64,000 bases of DNA from Hymenobacter lucidus (GCF_020447265.1 NZ_JAJADR010000005.1:186001-250000), one strand, 5' to 3'; counted from the first letter of the stretch, positions 1 through 8,696 are shown. Notes: a model not told the origin generated them from the sequence alone. Numbers and translations are program-made.

Positions 1-278
1 TCGGTATGGCCCTGATGGAAGCGGCCCACATCGACGACCGGTTCGGGCGCTACGTCACCAAGGACTTTGCTGACTACCACGTACCCGTGCATGCCGACTC
101 GCCCGACGTGCAGGTGGCTTTCGTGAACCAGCCCGACCCACACGTAAACGCGCTGGGCACGAAAGGCATTGGCGAAATTGCCACCATCGGCGTGGCCCCG
201 GCCATTGCCAACGCCGTGTTCAACGCCACCGGCAAGCGGGTGCGGGAATTGCCGATTACGCCCGATAAGCTGATCTGA
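1..278 (+). CDS. Molybdenum hydroxylase large subunit (xanthine dehydrogenase family), C-terminal fragment
   Basis: The reading frame enters from the left edge and ends with TGA at 276-278, so only about the last 91 residues are present. The segment GTKGIGEIATIGVAPAIANA matches the C-terminal signature of the molybdopterin-binding subunit of the xanthine dehydrogenase/aldehyde oxidase family. The Glu of GIGE corresponds to the catalytic glutamate of the molybdenum active site. Such proteins hydroxylate purines or aldehydes together with an iron-sulphur and an FAD subunit, which would lie upstream outside the window. The family is clear from this motif; the substrate cannot be judged from the fragment. 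A strong terminator follows at 361-400. Confidence 0.85.
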   Translation, partial: GMALMEAAHIDDRFGRYVTKDFADYHVPVHADSPDVQVAFVNQPDPHVNALGTKGIGEIATIGVAPAIANAVFNATGKRVRELPITPDKLI

Positions 279-360
279 GGCGCGTTTTTTTCATTAGAAC
301 GTCATTCCGATACAAATGACGTTTTGCCGACGTCGTTCTAACTACCAGTAAAACCCGCTA

Positions 361-400
361 CGCCCCGACCGTTTCGCAAACTGGTCGGGGCGTATTTTTA
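361..400 (+). terminator. Intrinsic terminator after the molybdenum hydroxylase gene
   Basis: A perfect 10-bp stem, CGCCCCGACC (361-370) paired with GGTCGGGGCG (383-392), has a 12-nt loop and is followed by TATTTTTA. It lies between the end of the hydroxylase gene and the thioesterase start at 408, so it should separate the two transcripts. Confidence 0.75.
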
Positions 401-407
401 CCCGATT

Positions 408-932
408 ATGAAGCTTTATTTTCGCCTGCTCTGGCTGCTGCTCACGGCCCGTTTTCAGCCCAAGGTGGCGGTACTGGGCCCGTGCCGCACCCGCTTCCGG
501 GTATGGCCCACCGACCTCGACGTGCTGCGCCACATGAACAACGGGCAGTACCTGATTCTGTGCGACCTGGCCCGGATGGATATTTTAATTCGCTCGGGGC
601 TGCTGGCCAAAATCAAGGACTTTGCCCCAATGGCCGTGGTAGCGGCCGAAACCATTCAGTTCAGCCGCTCACTGGAGCCATTTCAGAGCTTCGAAATCGA
701 AACCCAGGCGCTGGGCTGGGACCATCGGCTGCTGTATCTGCAGCAGCGGTTTGTACGCGGTGAAGAGGTAATTGCCACGGCCGTGGTGAGTCTGCGCTTC
801 GTGAAGCGCAAGGGCGGCACCGCCGACCCGGTAGAAGTGCTGCGCCACGCTGGTGAACCAACTGAGTCGCCGGAGCTGCCGGAATGGGTGCAGGCCTGGA
901 GCCGGAACATGCGCGACCTACGAGCGGCTTGA
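408..932 (+). CDS. Acyl-CoA thioesterase family protein (hotdog fold, THEM6-like)
   Basis: This 174-residue protein has the hotdog-fold thioesterase signature TDLDVLRHMNNGQYL near residues 35-50, which matches the D-x-(D/G)-x-x-x-H-x-N-N-x-x-Y pattern of 4-hydroxybenzoyl-CoA thioesterase relatives. The N-terminus (MKLYFRLLWLLLTARF) is hydrophobic and could anchor the protein at the membrane, as in THEM6-like proteins. Family members hydrolyse acyl-CoA or similar thioesters; the substrate here is unknown. The ATG at 408 lies only a few bases after the upstream terminator, so the promoter may overlap the hairpin region. No partner gene is apparent. Confidence 0.8.
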   Translation: MKLYFRLLWLLLTARFQPKVAVLGPCRTRFRVWPTDLDVLRHMNNGQYLILCDLARMDILIRSGLLAKIKDFAPMAVVAAETIQFSRSLEPFQSFEIETQALGWDHRLLYLQQRFVRGEEVIATAVVSLRFVKRKGGTADPVEVLRHAGEPTESPELPEWVQAWSRNMRDLRAA

Positions 933-950
933 GCGCGAAAACTCTGCCGT

Positions 951-1001
951 AGGAGGTGCGTATGGTTTTAGGGCCGGCACTTGTTGCCGGCCCCTAAAAC
1001 C
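951..1001 (+). promoter_or_regulatory. Shine-Dalgarno-like site, 11-codon leader ORF and long hairpin before the hydrophilin gene
   Basis: AGGAGG (951-956) stands 5 nt before an ATG at 962 that opens a tiny frame (MVLGPALVAGP, stop 995-997). The same DNA forms an almost perfect stem: 964-979 pairs with 985-1001 with one bulged G and a 5-nt loop. The ATG of the next gene is at 1011, just after the stem, and has no Shine-Dalgarno of its own. The hairpin could be a weak terminator for the thioesterase gene (no T-run follows) or a leader that controls translation of the downstream gene. What is seen is the structure; the function is inference. Confidence 0.4.
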
Positions 1002-1010
1002 CACTGCATC

Positions 1011-2078
1011 ATGGCTACTGAACAGGATACTACCGCCAATACCGACGATAAAAAGCACCAGGCCAACCCGAGCACGTCGAGCCAGTCTCTGGCCGACTCG
1101 GAAATGAGCGTGGGCCAGGGCGCTTTGAACGCCCAGCCCGGCGACGAGCAGGAAAACAAAGAAGCCGACCGGCAAGCCGTACGCCGCAATCCAACTCCGG
1201 CGGATGAAACCCCGAAAGCGGATTGGGGCGGCAACTTCGGCAACAGCGTGCAGAACATTTACCACGACGCGGACCGGCTCGAAAACCAACTGGCCAGCCC
1301 CGGCCGCGGCGAGTTTGGCCCTCAGGGCACGGGCGGCACCCACGGCGGCCACGGCAACCAATACCGGGCCGACGACGTGTACGGCGCGCAGCTGGGCACC
1401 CAGCCGGTGAGCTCCGGCGGCTACATCGGTGGCCGCTCCGAAAACAACACCGGTACTGACGAGTACAACCCGCAGGGCAGCAGCTTCGGGCACGAGCCCG
1501 CCACGCCCCTGGCCGGCACTACCGTAGACCCGCAGTACCGCAACGACAATGCCTCGCCCAAAGCCCCGGATTCGGGTTTCAGCGACGACTACGGTCATTC
1601 TTCCCTAGTGGGCAGCAACGCCAGCACCTCCGCCGCCCCCGGCCCGGAGCGTAATCAAAGCCCCGGCTACGACTACATTCCCTCGCAAGGCAATGCGCGC
1701 GACGAGCAGCTAGGCACCACCTACAATCCGCAGCCCACGGTGCACGGCCGCACCGGCGAGCTAAACGGCCTGAACGAGCCCGGCCCTAATCAGGAACCCG
1801 CTACGGCCAATGGCTCCGATTTCCGGACCGGTTATACTCGTACTGAGGGCGAAGCCAGCTACCAGGGTAATAGCGGTGAGGGAATCGGCTCGAAAGGCGG
1901 CTCCTACAACGACCCCAACACGCCCATGAACCCAACCGCCGGGGCCAACTCCCCAACTAAGGACGACTATAGCCGTGACGCGCAGAACAACGCGCCCGTA
2001 CCACCACACGAAGACGGTGCCGACTACAGCGCACCCCGCCGCAACGCCGGCCGCGACAACGACGCGGACCGCAGTTAG
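1011..2078 (+). CDS. Hydrophilin-like, intrinsically disordered protein
   Basis: The 355-residue product is very rich in Gly, Asn, Asp, Pro, Ser, Thr, Ala and Gln, has few hydrophobic residues and no cysteine after the start. It has no signal peptide and no recognisable domain. This composition resembles hydrophilins and LEA-like stress proteins, which stay disordered and protect against drying; this function is inference from composition only. A more ordered short stretch, NSVQNIYHDADRLENQL, lies around residues 80-96. ATG at 1011 is preferred over an in-frame TTG at 981, which lies inside the hairpin. It reads as an independent gene between the thioesterase and DUF1349 genes. Confidence 0.7.
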   Translation: MATEQDTTANTDDKKHQANPSTSSQSLADSEMSVGQGALNAQPGDEQENKEADRQAVRRNPTPADETPKADWGGNFGNSVQNIYHDADRLENQLASPGRGEFGPQGTGGTHGGHGNQYRADDVYGAQLGTQPVSSGGYIGGRSENNTGTDEYNPQGSSFGHEPATPLAGTTVDPQYRNDNASPKAPDSGFSDDYGHSSLVGSNASTSAAPGPERNQSPGYDYIPSQGNARDEQLGTTYNPQPTVHGRTGELNGLNEPGPNQEPATANGSDFRTGYTRTEGEASYQGNSGEGIGSKGGSYNDPNTPMNPTAGANSPTKDDYSRDAQNNAPVPPHEDGADYSAPRRNAGRDNDADRS

Positions 2079-2237
2079 AACTCTAGCATTTACTTGTACT
2101 TGACCGGCCAAAGATGAACCCTGAGCGGCTCGTTTTTGGCCGGTCTGCTTTCGGGCAACCTGCCCAACGGTTCGATGTGGCTCTGGTCAGCAAAGGTGCC
2201 TTTGCTGCAATTACGACTTGGTACTTCCTGGTTTTAG

Positions 2238-2867
2238 ATGAAAAAGCTACTTCTCTCCACTGCCCTCACTTTGGGTATTCTTACGGCCTCAGCCCAAACT
2301 TTTACAACGATGCACTGGCAAAACGCTCCGAAGCAGTCCACTGTTACAGCCAGCAAAGTGCGGGTGCAAGTGGACGGCGGCACCGACTTCTGGCGCGTGA
2401 CGCACTACGGCTTCATCCGCGACAATGGCCACTTTTACTATCAGGAACGGGAAGGCGACTTCGTGGCGAAAGTCAAAGTGGTAGGCCAGTACCAGGAGCT
2501 CTATGACCAAGCGGGTTTGATGATTCGGCTGGATGAGAAGAACTGGATTAAGACCGGTATCGAGTACGTGAAGGGCGTGCAAAACGTCAGTGCTGTGGTG
2601 ACGCGGGAGGTGTCGGATTGGTCGGTAGTACCCCGCCAGGACAGCCCCAAGGCCGTGTGGCTCACGCTGCTTCGCAAGGGCGACTACGTGGAAATTCAGT
2701 ATTCATTTGACAATAAGGATTTCAAGATGCTGCGCCTGGCCTACTTTCCACCCACCCCCGGTAAAAAGGTTCAGATTGGCTTGATGTGCGCTGCTCCCGA
2801 CGGCAAGGGTTTTCCAGTGGAATTCGAGGAGTTTACTATCAGCCCCGTGCCGGCCGGCACGAAGTAA
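2238..2867 (+). CDS. Secreted DUF1349 domain protein
   Basis: This 209-residue protein starts with a clear signal peptide (MKKLLLSTALTLGILTASAQ, probable cleavage after residue 19). The rest matches the DUF1349 family, a concanavalin-like beta-sandwich. Recognisable stretches are TDFWRVTHYGFIRDNGHFYY, a central LYDQAGLMIRLDEKNWIKTG and IGLMCAAPDGKGF near the end. DUF1349 proteins often sit in carbohydrate-degrading contexts and may bind or act on sugars, but no activity can be assigned. A 17-bp terminator follows directly. Confidence 0.85.
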   Translation: MKKLLLSTALTLGILTASAQTFTTMHWQNAPKQSTVTASKVRVQVDGGTDFWRVTHYGFIRDNGHFYYQEREGDFVAKVKVVGQYQELYDQAGLMIRLDEKNWIKTGIEYVKGVQNVSAVVTREVSDWSVVPRQDSPKAVWLTLLRKGDYVEIQYSFDNKDFKMLRLAYFPPTPGKKVQIGLMCAAPDGKGFPVEFEEFTISPVPAGTK

Positions 2868-2868
2868 A

Positions 2869-2908
2869 AGCACAAAAAAGGCGCCCGATGCGGCGCCTTT
2901 TTTGTGCT
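2869..2908. terminator. Bidirectional intrinsic terminator
   Basis: A perfect 17-bp stem (2869-2885 with 2892-2908) has a 6-nt loop and carries A6 on the left arm and T6 on the right arm. It can end the plus-strand DUF1349 transcript and also read-through from the minus-strand xylan genes. Confidence 0.9.
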
Positions 2909-2950
2909 CGTGAGCTACTGTTTCCCCAAAGGCATAAGTAGCTTATCAAA

Positions 2951-2986
2951 AGCCGGCATTCTGAGCCTGAGCGAAGGATGACGGCT
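2951..2986. repeat. Short imperfect inverted repeat (CATTCTGAG...GGATGAC type)
   Basis: AGCCGGCATTCTGAG at the left pairs imperfectly with GAAGGATGACGGCT at the right. It sits between two convergent genes, right after the GH115 stop, and resembles dispersed intergenic repeats seen in many Bacteroidota. There is only one copy of this type in the window, so membership of a family is inferred. Confidence 0.4.
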
Positions 2987-2998
2987 GCAAAGGCTGTA

Positions 2999-5665
2999 CT
3001 AGCGTTGTCCCACGCTGCCTTTGGACTCAGCGGCTTTGGGCGCTGCCGTGCCCGAGGCGCTTTCCGGGGGCCCCAGGTAGCTGGGCTGCACGCCGCCCAG
3101 GTCTACCACCAGCTTTTCGAGCACAACGCCAGGGTCTACGCGCCAGAACTTGAGGACGTGGGCGCCGGGCTTGGCTAAAGTATGCTTGGAGGTTTTGACG
3201 AGGATATTCTCAGCTACTGCTTTTTCCCAGGGCCGGTTGCCATTGTCCGCCACCAGCCCGGTGTGAAGGTTGATAATTTGCGGGGCTTCATCATCGAACG
3301 ATACGGCGTAGCGCAGGCCCTGCCCGCCAAGGAAATTCAGGGTCGGAGCCAGGTACGCCTGTACCGTTACGGAGCCGCTGCCCATAAGCTGCACCTGGTA
3401 CTCCAGATGTGCCGAGCTACTGGCCGGGTTCTGACTGGGGGCAGTGGTGGGAAAAGTGGTGACGCCCGAGAGCGTGCGGCCCAGGTCGGGAATGGTGTGC
3501 CACTTCACAGCGCCGCCATCCACGGCTTTGGTGTAGTGCTCTGCTTCGATAGAAACGTAACCATCGGCTTCGATAAAGCCCGGTCCCTTGGCTACTGACT
3601 GCGGCTTTTTGGCGGGCGTCGGCGGGCTTGGTTCCGTAGCAGTGGTGGGCTGAGTCAGAGTCTGTACGGCAGGCATGGCATTCTGCTCGGGCTGCTGCCA
3701 GTAGGTGTAGCCAATGTGGGTCTGGTCCATCATGTGGTTCCACTTACCACTGGCCAGGGCGTGGTAGCGCCGGGTTATTTCGGCGTCTTTGGCGTAGAGT
3801 TCCTTGGCTTTTTCGGCCAGGGCGTTGGCAGTAGCCTGACCGTTTTTGGCGGCTTCGCGGTTCTGGGCCACCGTGTAGTACAGCTCGTTCAAATTGGCGC
3901 AGGCCTGCACTGGGTGCAGCACCAGCTGGTAGTAGGCGTCGCGGTATTCGGCGGGCAGCTGCTGGTTGATGGCCTCGGCCCGGGTCAGAAGCTGATTATA
4001 GTCGGCTACCACGGTGGCCCACTCCTGGTAATTGGTCAGGCTATAAGTGTTGGCATCGAGCAACTCGGGCTTGCGGCGGGCGTTGTACTTGGCGTATTTG
4101 GCCAGAATATCGGCAATGCCGGCCGCGTGTTTGGGGCCAAACTGCCGGGCGGCCCAGTTGCGCGAGTAGTCGTCCACTTGCTCGGCCCCGATTCGGTCGG
4201 GGTTCCAGGCGTAGTCCAGAAAGAAGCTGATGGGGAATTCCATGGGCTTCAAATCCCCCACGTTCACAATCCAGATCTGGTTGGCGCCGTACTCGTGGGC
4301 CAGATGCATTTGTTCCCAGATACGCGGCAGCGGGTTCGTATTGAGCCACTTGTAGTTGCGCGGACCGCCCACGTAGTCGAAGTGGTAATAGATGCCGTAA
4401 CCACCGGCACGGGGCTTCTCCCCCACTTTGGGCAGCTTGCGGATGTTGCCCCAGTTGTCGTCGCAGAGCAGCAGCGTCACATCGTCGGGCACGCGCATAC
4501 CTTTGTCGTAGTAGTCCTGCACTTCCTTGTAGAGGGCCCAAAGCTGGGGCGTCTGCTCGGCGGGCTTGCCGGTTTCCTCGGCAATGATTTTGCGCTGGTC
4601 GGCCACTATTTTTTCGAGGAGGGTAATGTTGCTGCCCTCACTCATGGGCTCGTCGCCGTCGCCGCGCATGGCCAGCGTCACGATGCTTTCCTTGGTGCCC
4701 ATGTTCTTGATACCCTGCCGCCAGAAGTCCTGGAGGGTCTTTTCGTTGGTCTGGTAGTTCCAGGGGCCGGAGCCAAAGCGCTTCCACTCCTGCTGCGACC
4801 GAACCATGGGCTCGTGGTGCGAGGTGCCCATCACGATGCCGTATTCATCGGCCAGCACCGGGCTCTGCTTGTCGTCGTCGTTAAAGGCGTTGCCCCACAT
4901 AGCGGGCCAGAGGTAATTGCCCTTGAGCCGCAAAATCAGCTCAAACACGTGCACGTACATCTTCGAGTTGATACCACCGAACTTCTCCTTGGCCCAACCC
5001 GTCAGCGCCGGCGCTTCGTCGTTGAGGAAAATACCCCGGTACTTCACCTGGGGCGTGCCCTGCGAATGGCGGCCGGACGCTACGTAGAGCGCCTTTTGCG
5101 GCTTGGTGGGCACATCGGCCCACCAGTACCACGGCGACACCCCGATCTGCTGCGACAGGTCGTAAATGCCGTAAATGGTGCCGCGCTTGTCGCTGCCGGC
5201 AATAACTAGGGCCCGCTCCACGCCCGGCAGCGGCTTTTCCACCACCTGCAGCACGAAGGTTTCCCACTTGCCCGCCACCTGCGCCACGTCGAGCTTTCCG
5301 GCCTTCACCAGCCCATCAATCAGCGGACTTTTACCAATTGTGCCAATCAGTACGACCTCCTTGCCTGTGGGCGCTTTGTCGGTCGTGAATGTCGGCGTCA
5401 GCTTGGTCACGCGGTTGATGTCGGCCTGCAAATCCCGGGCGGCCCGCAGCACGCCCGGCCAGTCCGAGTTACTGGCGTATAGCGCCGCCGTTTTGCCGGC
5501 GGCGGCCAGCGGAAAGCCGTTCTTGCCTTTATCAGCCGAGACGTAGGTAGGCGTGAACTGGCCAGCTGTTTTTTGGGCCTGAGCCGTGAAGGCGGTCAGC
5601 ATTGCCAGCAGCACCAGCCAGACTCGGCCAGCGGTGCGGGCAGGATGAGAAGACAAGAGTTTCAT
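2999..5665 (-). CDS. GH115 xylan alpha-1,2-glucuronidase
   Basis: This 888-residue protein begins with MKLLSSHPARTAG and a signal peptide ending in AQAQ, so it is exported. The ATG at 5663-5665 is chosen because an upstream in-frame start would put a non-signal extension before it. It matches GH115 across its length: KYRGIFLNDEAPALTGWAKE, GNYLWPAMWGNAFNDDDK, GTSHHEPMVRSQQEW and FDYVGGPRNYKWLNTNPL. A linker rich in Pro and Thr near residue 680 leads to the C-terminal beta domain. GH115 enzymes remove (4-O-methyl)glucuronic acid from internal xylose units of glucuronoxylan. It is the last gene of the minus-strand group with GH10 and GH51, and complements the GH67 at 26.3 kb, which acts on oligomer ends. 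Confidence 0.93.
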   Translation of the reverse strand: MKLLSSHPARTAGRVWLVLLAMLTAFTAQAQKTAGQFTPTYVSADKGKNGFPLAAAGKTAALYASNSDWPGVLRAARDLQADINRVTKLTPTFTTDKAPTGKEVVLIGTIGKSPLIDGLVKAGKLDVAQVAGKWETFVLQVVEKPLPGVERALVIAGSDKRGTIYGIYDLSQQIGVSPWYWWADVPTKPQKALYVASGRHSQGTPQVKYRGIFLNDEAPALTGWAKEKFGGINSKMYVHVFELILRLKGNYLWPAMWGNAFNDDDKQSPVLADEYGIVMGTSHHEPMVRSQQEWKRFGSGPWNYQTNEKTLQDFWRQGIKNMGTKESIVTLAMRGDGDEPMSEGSNITLLEKIVADQRKIIAEETGKPAEQTPQLWALYKEVQDYYDKGMRVPDDVTLLLCDDNWGNIRKLPKVGEKPRAGGYGIYYHFDYVGGPRNYKWLNTNPLPRIWEQMHLAHEYGANQIWIVNVGDLKPMEFPISFFLDYAWNPDRIGAEQVDDYSRNWAARQFGPKHAAGIADILAKYAKYNARRKPELLDANTYSLTNYQEWATVVADYNQLLTRAEAINQQLPAEYRDAYYQLVLHPVQACANLNELYYTVAQNREAAKNGQATANALAEKAKELYAKDAEITRRYHALASGKWNHMMDQTHIGYTYWQQPEQNAMPAVQTLTQPTTATEPSPPTPAKKPQSVAKGPGFIEADGYVSIEAEHYTKAVDGGAVKWHTIPDLGRTLSGVTTFPTTAPSQNPASSSAHLEYQVQLMGSGSVTVQAYLAPTLNFLGGQGLRYAVSFDDEAPQIINLHTGLVADNGNRPWEKAVAENILVKTSKHTLAKPGAHVLKFWRVDPGVVLEKLVVDLGGVQPSYLGPPESASGTAAPKAAESKGSVGQR

Positions 5666-5700
5666 TGGAATCGGGTGGAAAAGCGGGCGGCGTATTTGAC

Positions 5701-5827
5701 CGTCATGTCGAGCCTTCGCGAGACATCTCGCGGGCAATAGTAACTACCATACTGAGCGGAGCCGAAGCACAACAGTTAGTTTGCGAACATTGGCCCGCGA
5801 GCTTCTTCGCTCTGCTCGGAAAGACAC
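5701..5827. repeat. Degenerate member of the GTCATGTCGA...GAGACATCTCGCG inverted-repeat family
   Basis: The left arm CGTCATGTCGAGCCTTCGCG and following AGACATCTCGCG match the family seen at 31307, 37690 and 53583. The right arm (about 5803-5827) is decayed to GCCCGCGAGCTTCTTCGCTC. It fills the space between the GH10 stop and the GH115 start. Confidence 0.6.
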
Positions 5828-5844
5828 CCTGTTTACATGGATAG

Positions 5845-6936
5845 CTAGAACTTCACCACTTCCCAGTAAGCCTTTTTGGGCTTCTGGTTCTGATCGAAGA
5901 GCAGCGGGTAGTTTTTGCGGCCGGCCACGGGGTACGTATCCAGCCAGGTGTACTTGTCGGAGATGTTCCAGAACGTGACGCCGGTTAGCACCTTCTTGTA
6001 GTCGCGGAACACTTTGAAGAACATTTTGTATTGCTCGGCCTGCTTCTGCTCCAGCTCGGGCGTGTAGGCATCCGACTCGCCGGGGCGCTTCTCACGCTTT
6101 TCCTTTTCCCAAGGGTAAATCGACACGTCAAGCTCGGTAATCTGCACCTTCAGGCCCAACGACGAATACTGGTCCAGAGCCTGGCGCAGCTCAGCTTCCG
6201 TGGGTTCCTGCAACGACCAGTGGCCCTGCAGGCCCACGGCATCGATGGGCACTTTAGCATCCTTGAGCTTCTTAAGTAGCTTAAAGATTCGCTCCCGCTT
6301 CTCGGGCCGCTCAGTGTTGTAGTCGTTGTAGAAAAGTACCGCTTTAGGATCGGCTTCGTGGGCGTACTCAAAGGCTTTGGCAATGAAATCCTCCCCGCAG
6401 ATCTGGTACCACTCCGAGTTGCGCAGAAATTCCTGGGGGTTGTCGGAAATCGCTTCGTTCACCACGTCCCAGGCGTAGATTTTGCCCTTGTAGCGCTTCA
6501 CGACAGTGAAAATATGGTCGTGCAGGCGCTTGAGCAGTACTTCCTTGCTCACCTGCTTGCCGTTGGCATCCTTGAAGAGCCACTTGGGCGTTTGCTCGTG
6601 CCAGAGCAGGTTGTGGCCCCGCACCCGCAGCTTATTATCCTGGGCAAACTGCACGATTTCGTCGGAGGCCTTCCACTCATAACGGTTTTCCTCCGGATGA
6701 ATCGGGCCCATCTTCATGGCGTTTTCCGGCGTAATGCTGTTGAAGTGCTGCTTAATCAGCTCCCCTTCCGCGCCCTTCAGGCCCGCCGGCGACACAGCCA
6801 CGCCTACCAGAAAGTAGTCCTTGTAATAATCTTTCAGGCCCTTTTCGGGGGCTTTCTGCTGACTGCTGAGCACGGCCAGGCCCGTGAGCAGCAGGCCGGC
6901 AGCGGTGAGTTTGCGGAAGGTGAAGGTGAGTTTCAT
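5845..6936 (-). CDS. GH10 endo-1,4-beta-xylanase
   Basis: This 363-residue protein has an N-terminal hydrophobic segment (LTAAGLLLTGLAVLSS) consistent with a signal peptide. The GH10 barrel follows: ITPENAMKMGPIHP, RGHNLLWHEQTPKW, the acid/base Glu161 in WDVVNEAI and the nucleophile Glu268 in QITELDVSIYP. The end, GVTFWNISDKYTWLD, is also typical. Length and motifs indicate a single catalytic domain with no binding module. It would cut the xylan backbone into oligosaccharides in the periplasm or outside. The ATG at 6934-6936 is chosen because it opens the signal peptide. The gene lies between GH51 and GH115 and is separated from GH51 by a long inverted repeat. Confidence 0.95.
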   Translation of the reverse strand: MKLTFTFRKLTAAGLLLTGLAVLSSQQKAPEKGLKDYYKDYFLVGVAVSPAGLKGAEGELIKQHFNSITPENAMKMGPIHPEENRYEWKASDEIVQFAQDNKLRVRGHNLLWHEQTPKWLFKDANGKQVSKEVLLKRLHDHIFTVVKRYKGKIYAWDVVNEAISDNPQEFLRNSEWYQICGEDFIAKAFEYAHEADPKAVLFYNDYNTERPEKRERIFKLLKKLKDAKVPIDAVGLQGHWSLQEPTEAELRQALDQYSSLGLKVQITELDVSIYPWEKEKREKRPGESDAYTPELEQKQAEQYKMFFKVFRDYKKVLTGVTFWNISDKYTWLDTYPVAGRKNYPLLFDQNQKPKKAYWEVVKF

Positions 6937-6977
6937 TTGGATTGATTTTATCAAGTTCGGATGCCAGGTGAGCATAG

Positions 6978-7097
6978 CCCCACCCCAACCCCTCCCCGCT
7001 GGGAGAGGGGCTTACGTCACCATTACAATGACTTCTAAGGATGTTGCTGCCAAAGTAAAATAAGCCCCTCTCCCGGAGGGGAGGGGTTGGGTGGGGT
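6978..7097. repeat. Long inverted repeat (CCCCACCCCAACCCCTCCCC family)
   Basis: Arms of nearly 40 nt (6978-7014 and 7061-7097) are almost complementary: each holds a CCCCACCC(C)AACCCCTCCCC block and GGGAGAGGGGCTTA. The central 46 nt are unrelated. It begins at the GH51 stop codon and lies before GH10, so the RNA hairpin could lower read-through or protect the GH51 message. A similar element is at 39114-39250. Confidence 0.8.
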
Positions 7098-8653
7098 TAC
7101 CGCAGCTCCAGCACCACCACCGACTGCGGTGGCAGCTCCACGGCCAGATTTCCACCGCGCTTTTTAGCGCCCGAGAAGCCAGCCAGCTTCACCTTATTGG
7201 GGTTATCGAAGGTGTTGTAGTCGTTGACTTTGGCCGAAGTCAGAATGCGGCCCGACACGGTTTTCCACGTCACGCCGGGCAGCGCGGTTTCTAGCTTCTG
7301 GGCCTTTTTTGTGTCAAGGTTGACCAGGGAAATATGCACCGCGCCGCTGGCGTCTTTCGAAGCCGAAGCATTCAGGGCCGGCAGCTTGTCACCGTTCAGC
7401 GTGTACTCCGGGCTGGTAAACTGCAGGGGCAGATACTGCGCATCCTGGTGCACCTGATAGAGGTCGAAGACGTGGTAGGTGGGCGTTAGCAGCATCCGCT
7501 CCTTGTCGGTGAGCACCAGGGCCTGCAGCACGTTGACGGCCTGGGCTAGGTTGGCTCCGCGCACCCGGTCGCAGTGGTTGTTGAAGATATTGAGCGTAGT
7601 GCCGGCCACCAGCGCGTCGCGCAGGGAGTTCTGCTGGTACAGAAACCCCGGGTTAGTGCCGGGTTCCACGTCGGTCCACACGCCCCACTCATCCACGAGC
7701 AAGGCTACCTTTTTGTCCTTGTCGTACTTGTCCATAATAGCCGCGTGCTTGGTTACCACAGCTTCCATTTTCAGGCAGTTCTTCATCGTGTTGAAGTACT
7801 GGGCTTCGTCGAAGCCGGTGGCCGCGCCTTTGCTGCCGCTCCAGCTGCCGGTGGGCAACGTGTACTGGTGCAGGGTGAGGCCCCACATCTGGTCCAGCGG
7901 AATCTTCTTCATGCACGTCTCGGTCCAATTGGCGTCGTCGCCGTTGGCCCCGCTCACGATGCGCTTCAGCTTGGGGCTGCCCGGGTAGTTGTGGGCAAAG
8001 GTGGCGTAGCGCTTGTACACGTCGGTGTAGTAGTCCACGGTCATGTTGCCGCCGCAGCCCCAGCTTTCGTTGCCGATGCCCCACATAGTCACACCGTAGG
8101 GCTCGGGGTGGCCGTTCTGCTTGCGCTGCTGGGTGAGCGGCGTGTCGGCGTTGGAGTTCAGATACTCCATCCAGTTCGCCATTTCCTGCACCGTGCCGCT
8201 GCCGACGTTGGCGGCCAGGTAGGGCTCGGTGCCCAGCAGCTTGCAGAGCTCCAGAAATTCGTGAGTGCCGAAGGAGTTGTCCTCCACCGCGTCGCCCCAC
8301 CAGGTATTGATGGTGCGGGGGCGTTGGGCGGTGGGGCCTACTCCGTCGCGCCAGTGGTAGGCGTCGGCGTAGCAGCCGCCGGGCCAGCGTAGGTTGGCCA
8401 CTTTGATTTTGCGCAGGGCCTCCACGATATCCATCCGGATGCGGCCCTGCTTGGGCACGTTCAAGCCCGGGTCAACCCAGATACCGTCGTAGACGCAGCG
8501 GCCCAGATGCTCGGCGAAGTGCCCGTAAATGTCTTTGCTGATTCGCAGCTTCGGGTCTCCGGGCTGCACGGTCAGGCTTACCGTTTGGGCAAAAGTCAGG
8601 TTAGCGGCCAGCACGAAGCCAGCTGCCGCCACGAGGCGCTTTAAGTTTAACAT
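7097..8653 (-). CDS. GH51 alpha-L-arabinofuranosidase
   Basis: The 518-residue protein has a signal peptide (cleavage near LTFAQ) and the GH51 barrel plus beta domain. RWPGGCYADAYHWRDGVGP lies at about residues 89-107. The acid/base is Glu196 in WGIGNESWGC and the nucleophile is Glu322 in LLVDEWGVW. Family members remove arabinofuranosyl side groups from arabinoxylan and arabinan. Together with GH10 and GH115 downstream on the same strand it forms an exported xylan-degrading set. The terminator at 8697-8740 separates it from tal-pgi, so it should have its own promoter, though the gap is only 40-90 nt and no clear -7 box was found. Confidence 0.93.
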   Translation of the reverse strand: MLNLKRLVAAAGFVLAANLTFAQTVSLTVQPGDPKLRISKDIYGHFAEHLGRCVYDGIWVDPGLNVPKQGRIRMDIVEALRKIKVANLRWPGGCYADAYHWRDGVGPTAQRPRTINTWWGDAVEDNSFGTHEFLELCKLLGTEPYLAANVGSGTVQEMANWMEYLNSNADTPLTQQRKQNGHPEPYGVTMWGIGNESWGCGGNMTVDYYTDVYKRYATFAHNYPGSPKLKRIVSGANGDDANWTETCMKKIPLDQMWGLTLHQYTLPTGSWSGSKGAATGFDEAQYFNTMKNCLKMEAVVTKHAAIMDKYDKDKKVALLVDEWGVWTDVEPGTNPGFLYQQNSLRDALVAGTTLNIFNNHCDRVRGANLAQAVNVLQALVLTDKERMLLTPTYHVFDLYQVHQDAQYLPLQFTSPEYTLNGDKLPALNASASKDASGAVHISLVNLDTKKAQKLETALPGVTWKTVSGRILTSAKVNDYNTFDNPNKVKLAGFSGAKKRGGNLAVELPPQSVVVLELR

Positions 8654-8696
8654 CGAGAGGATTGGGGGATTTTTCGATGGGGAAAGGTCAGAAAGC

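Noticed and set aside
3716..5209. Long open frame on the plus strand opposite GH115 (497 codons)
   Set aside because: It lies wholly antisense to a clear GH115 gene; the composition is what reversed GC-rich codons give (Val, Gly, His, Leu-rich) and no family motif is seen.
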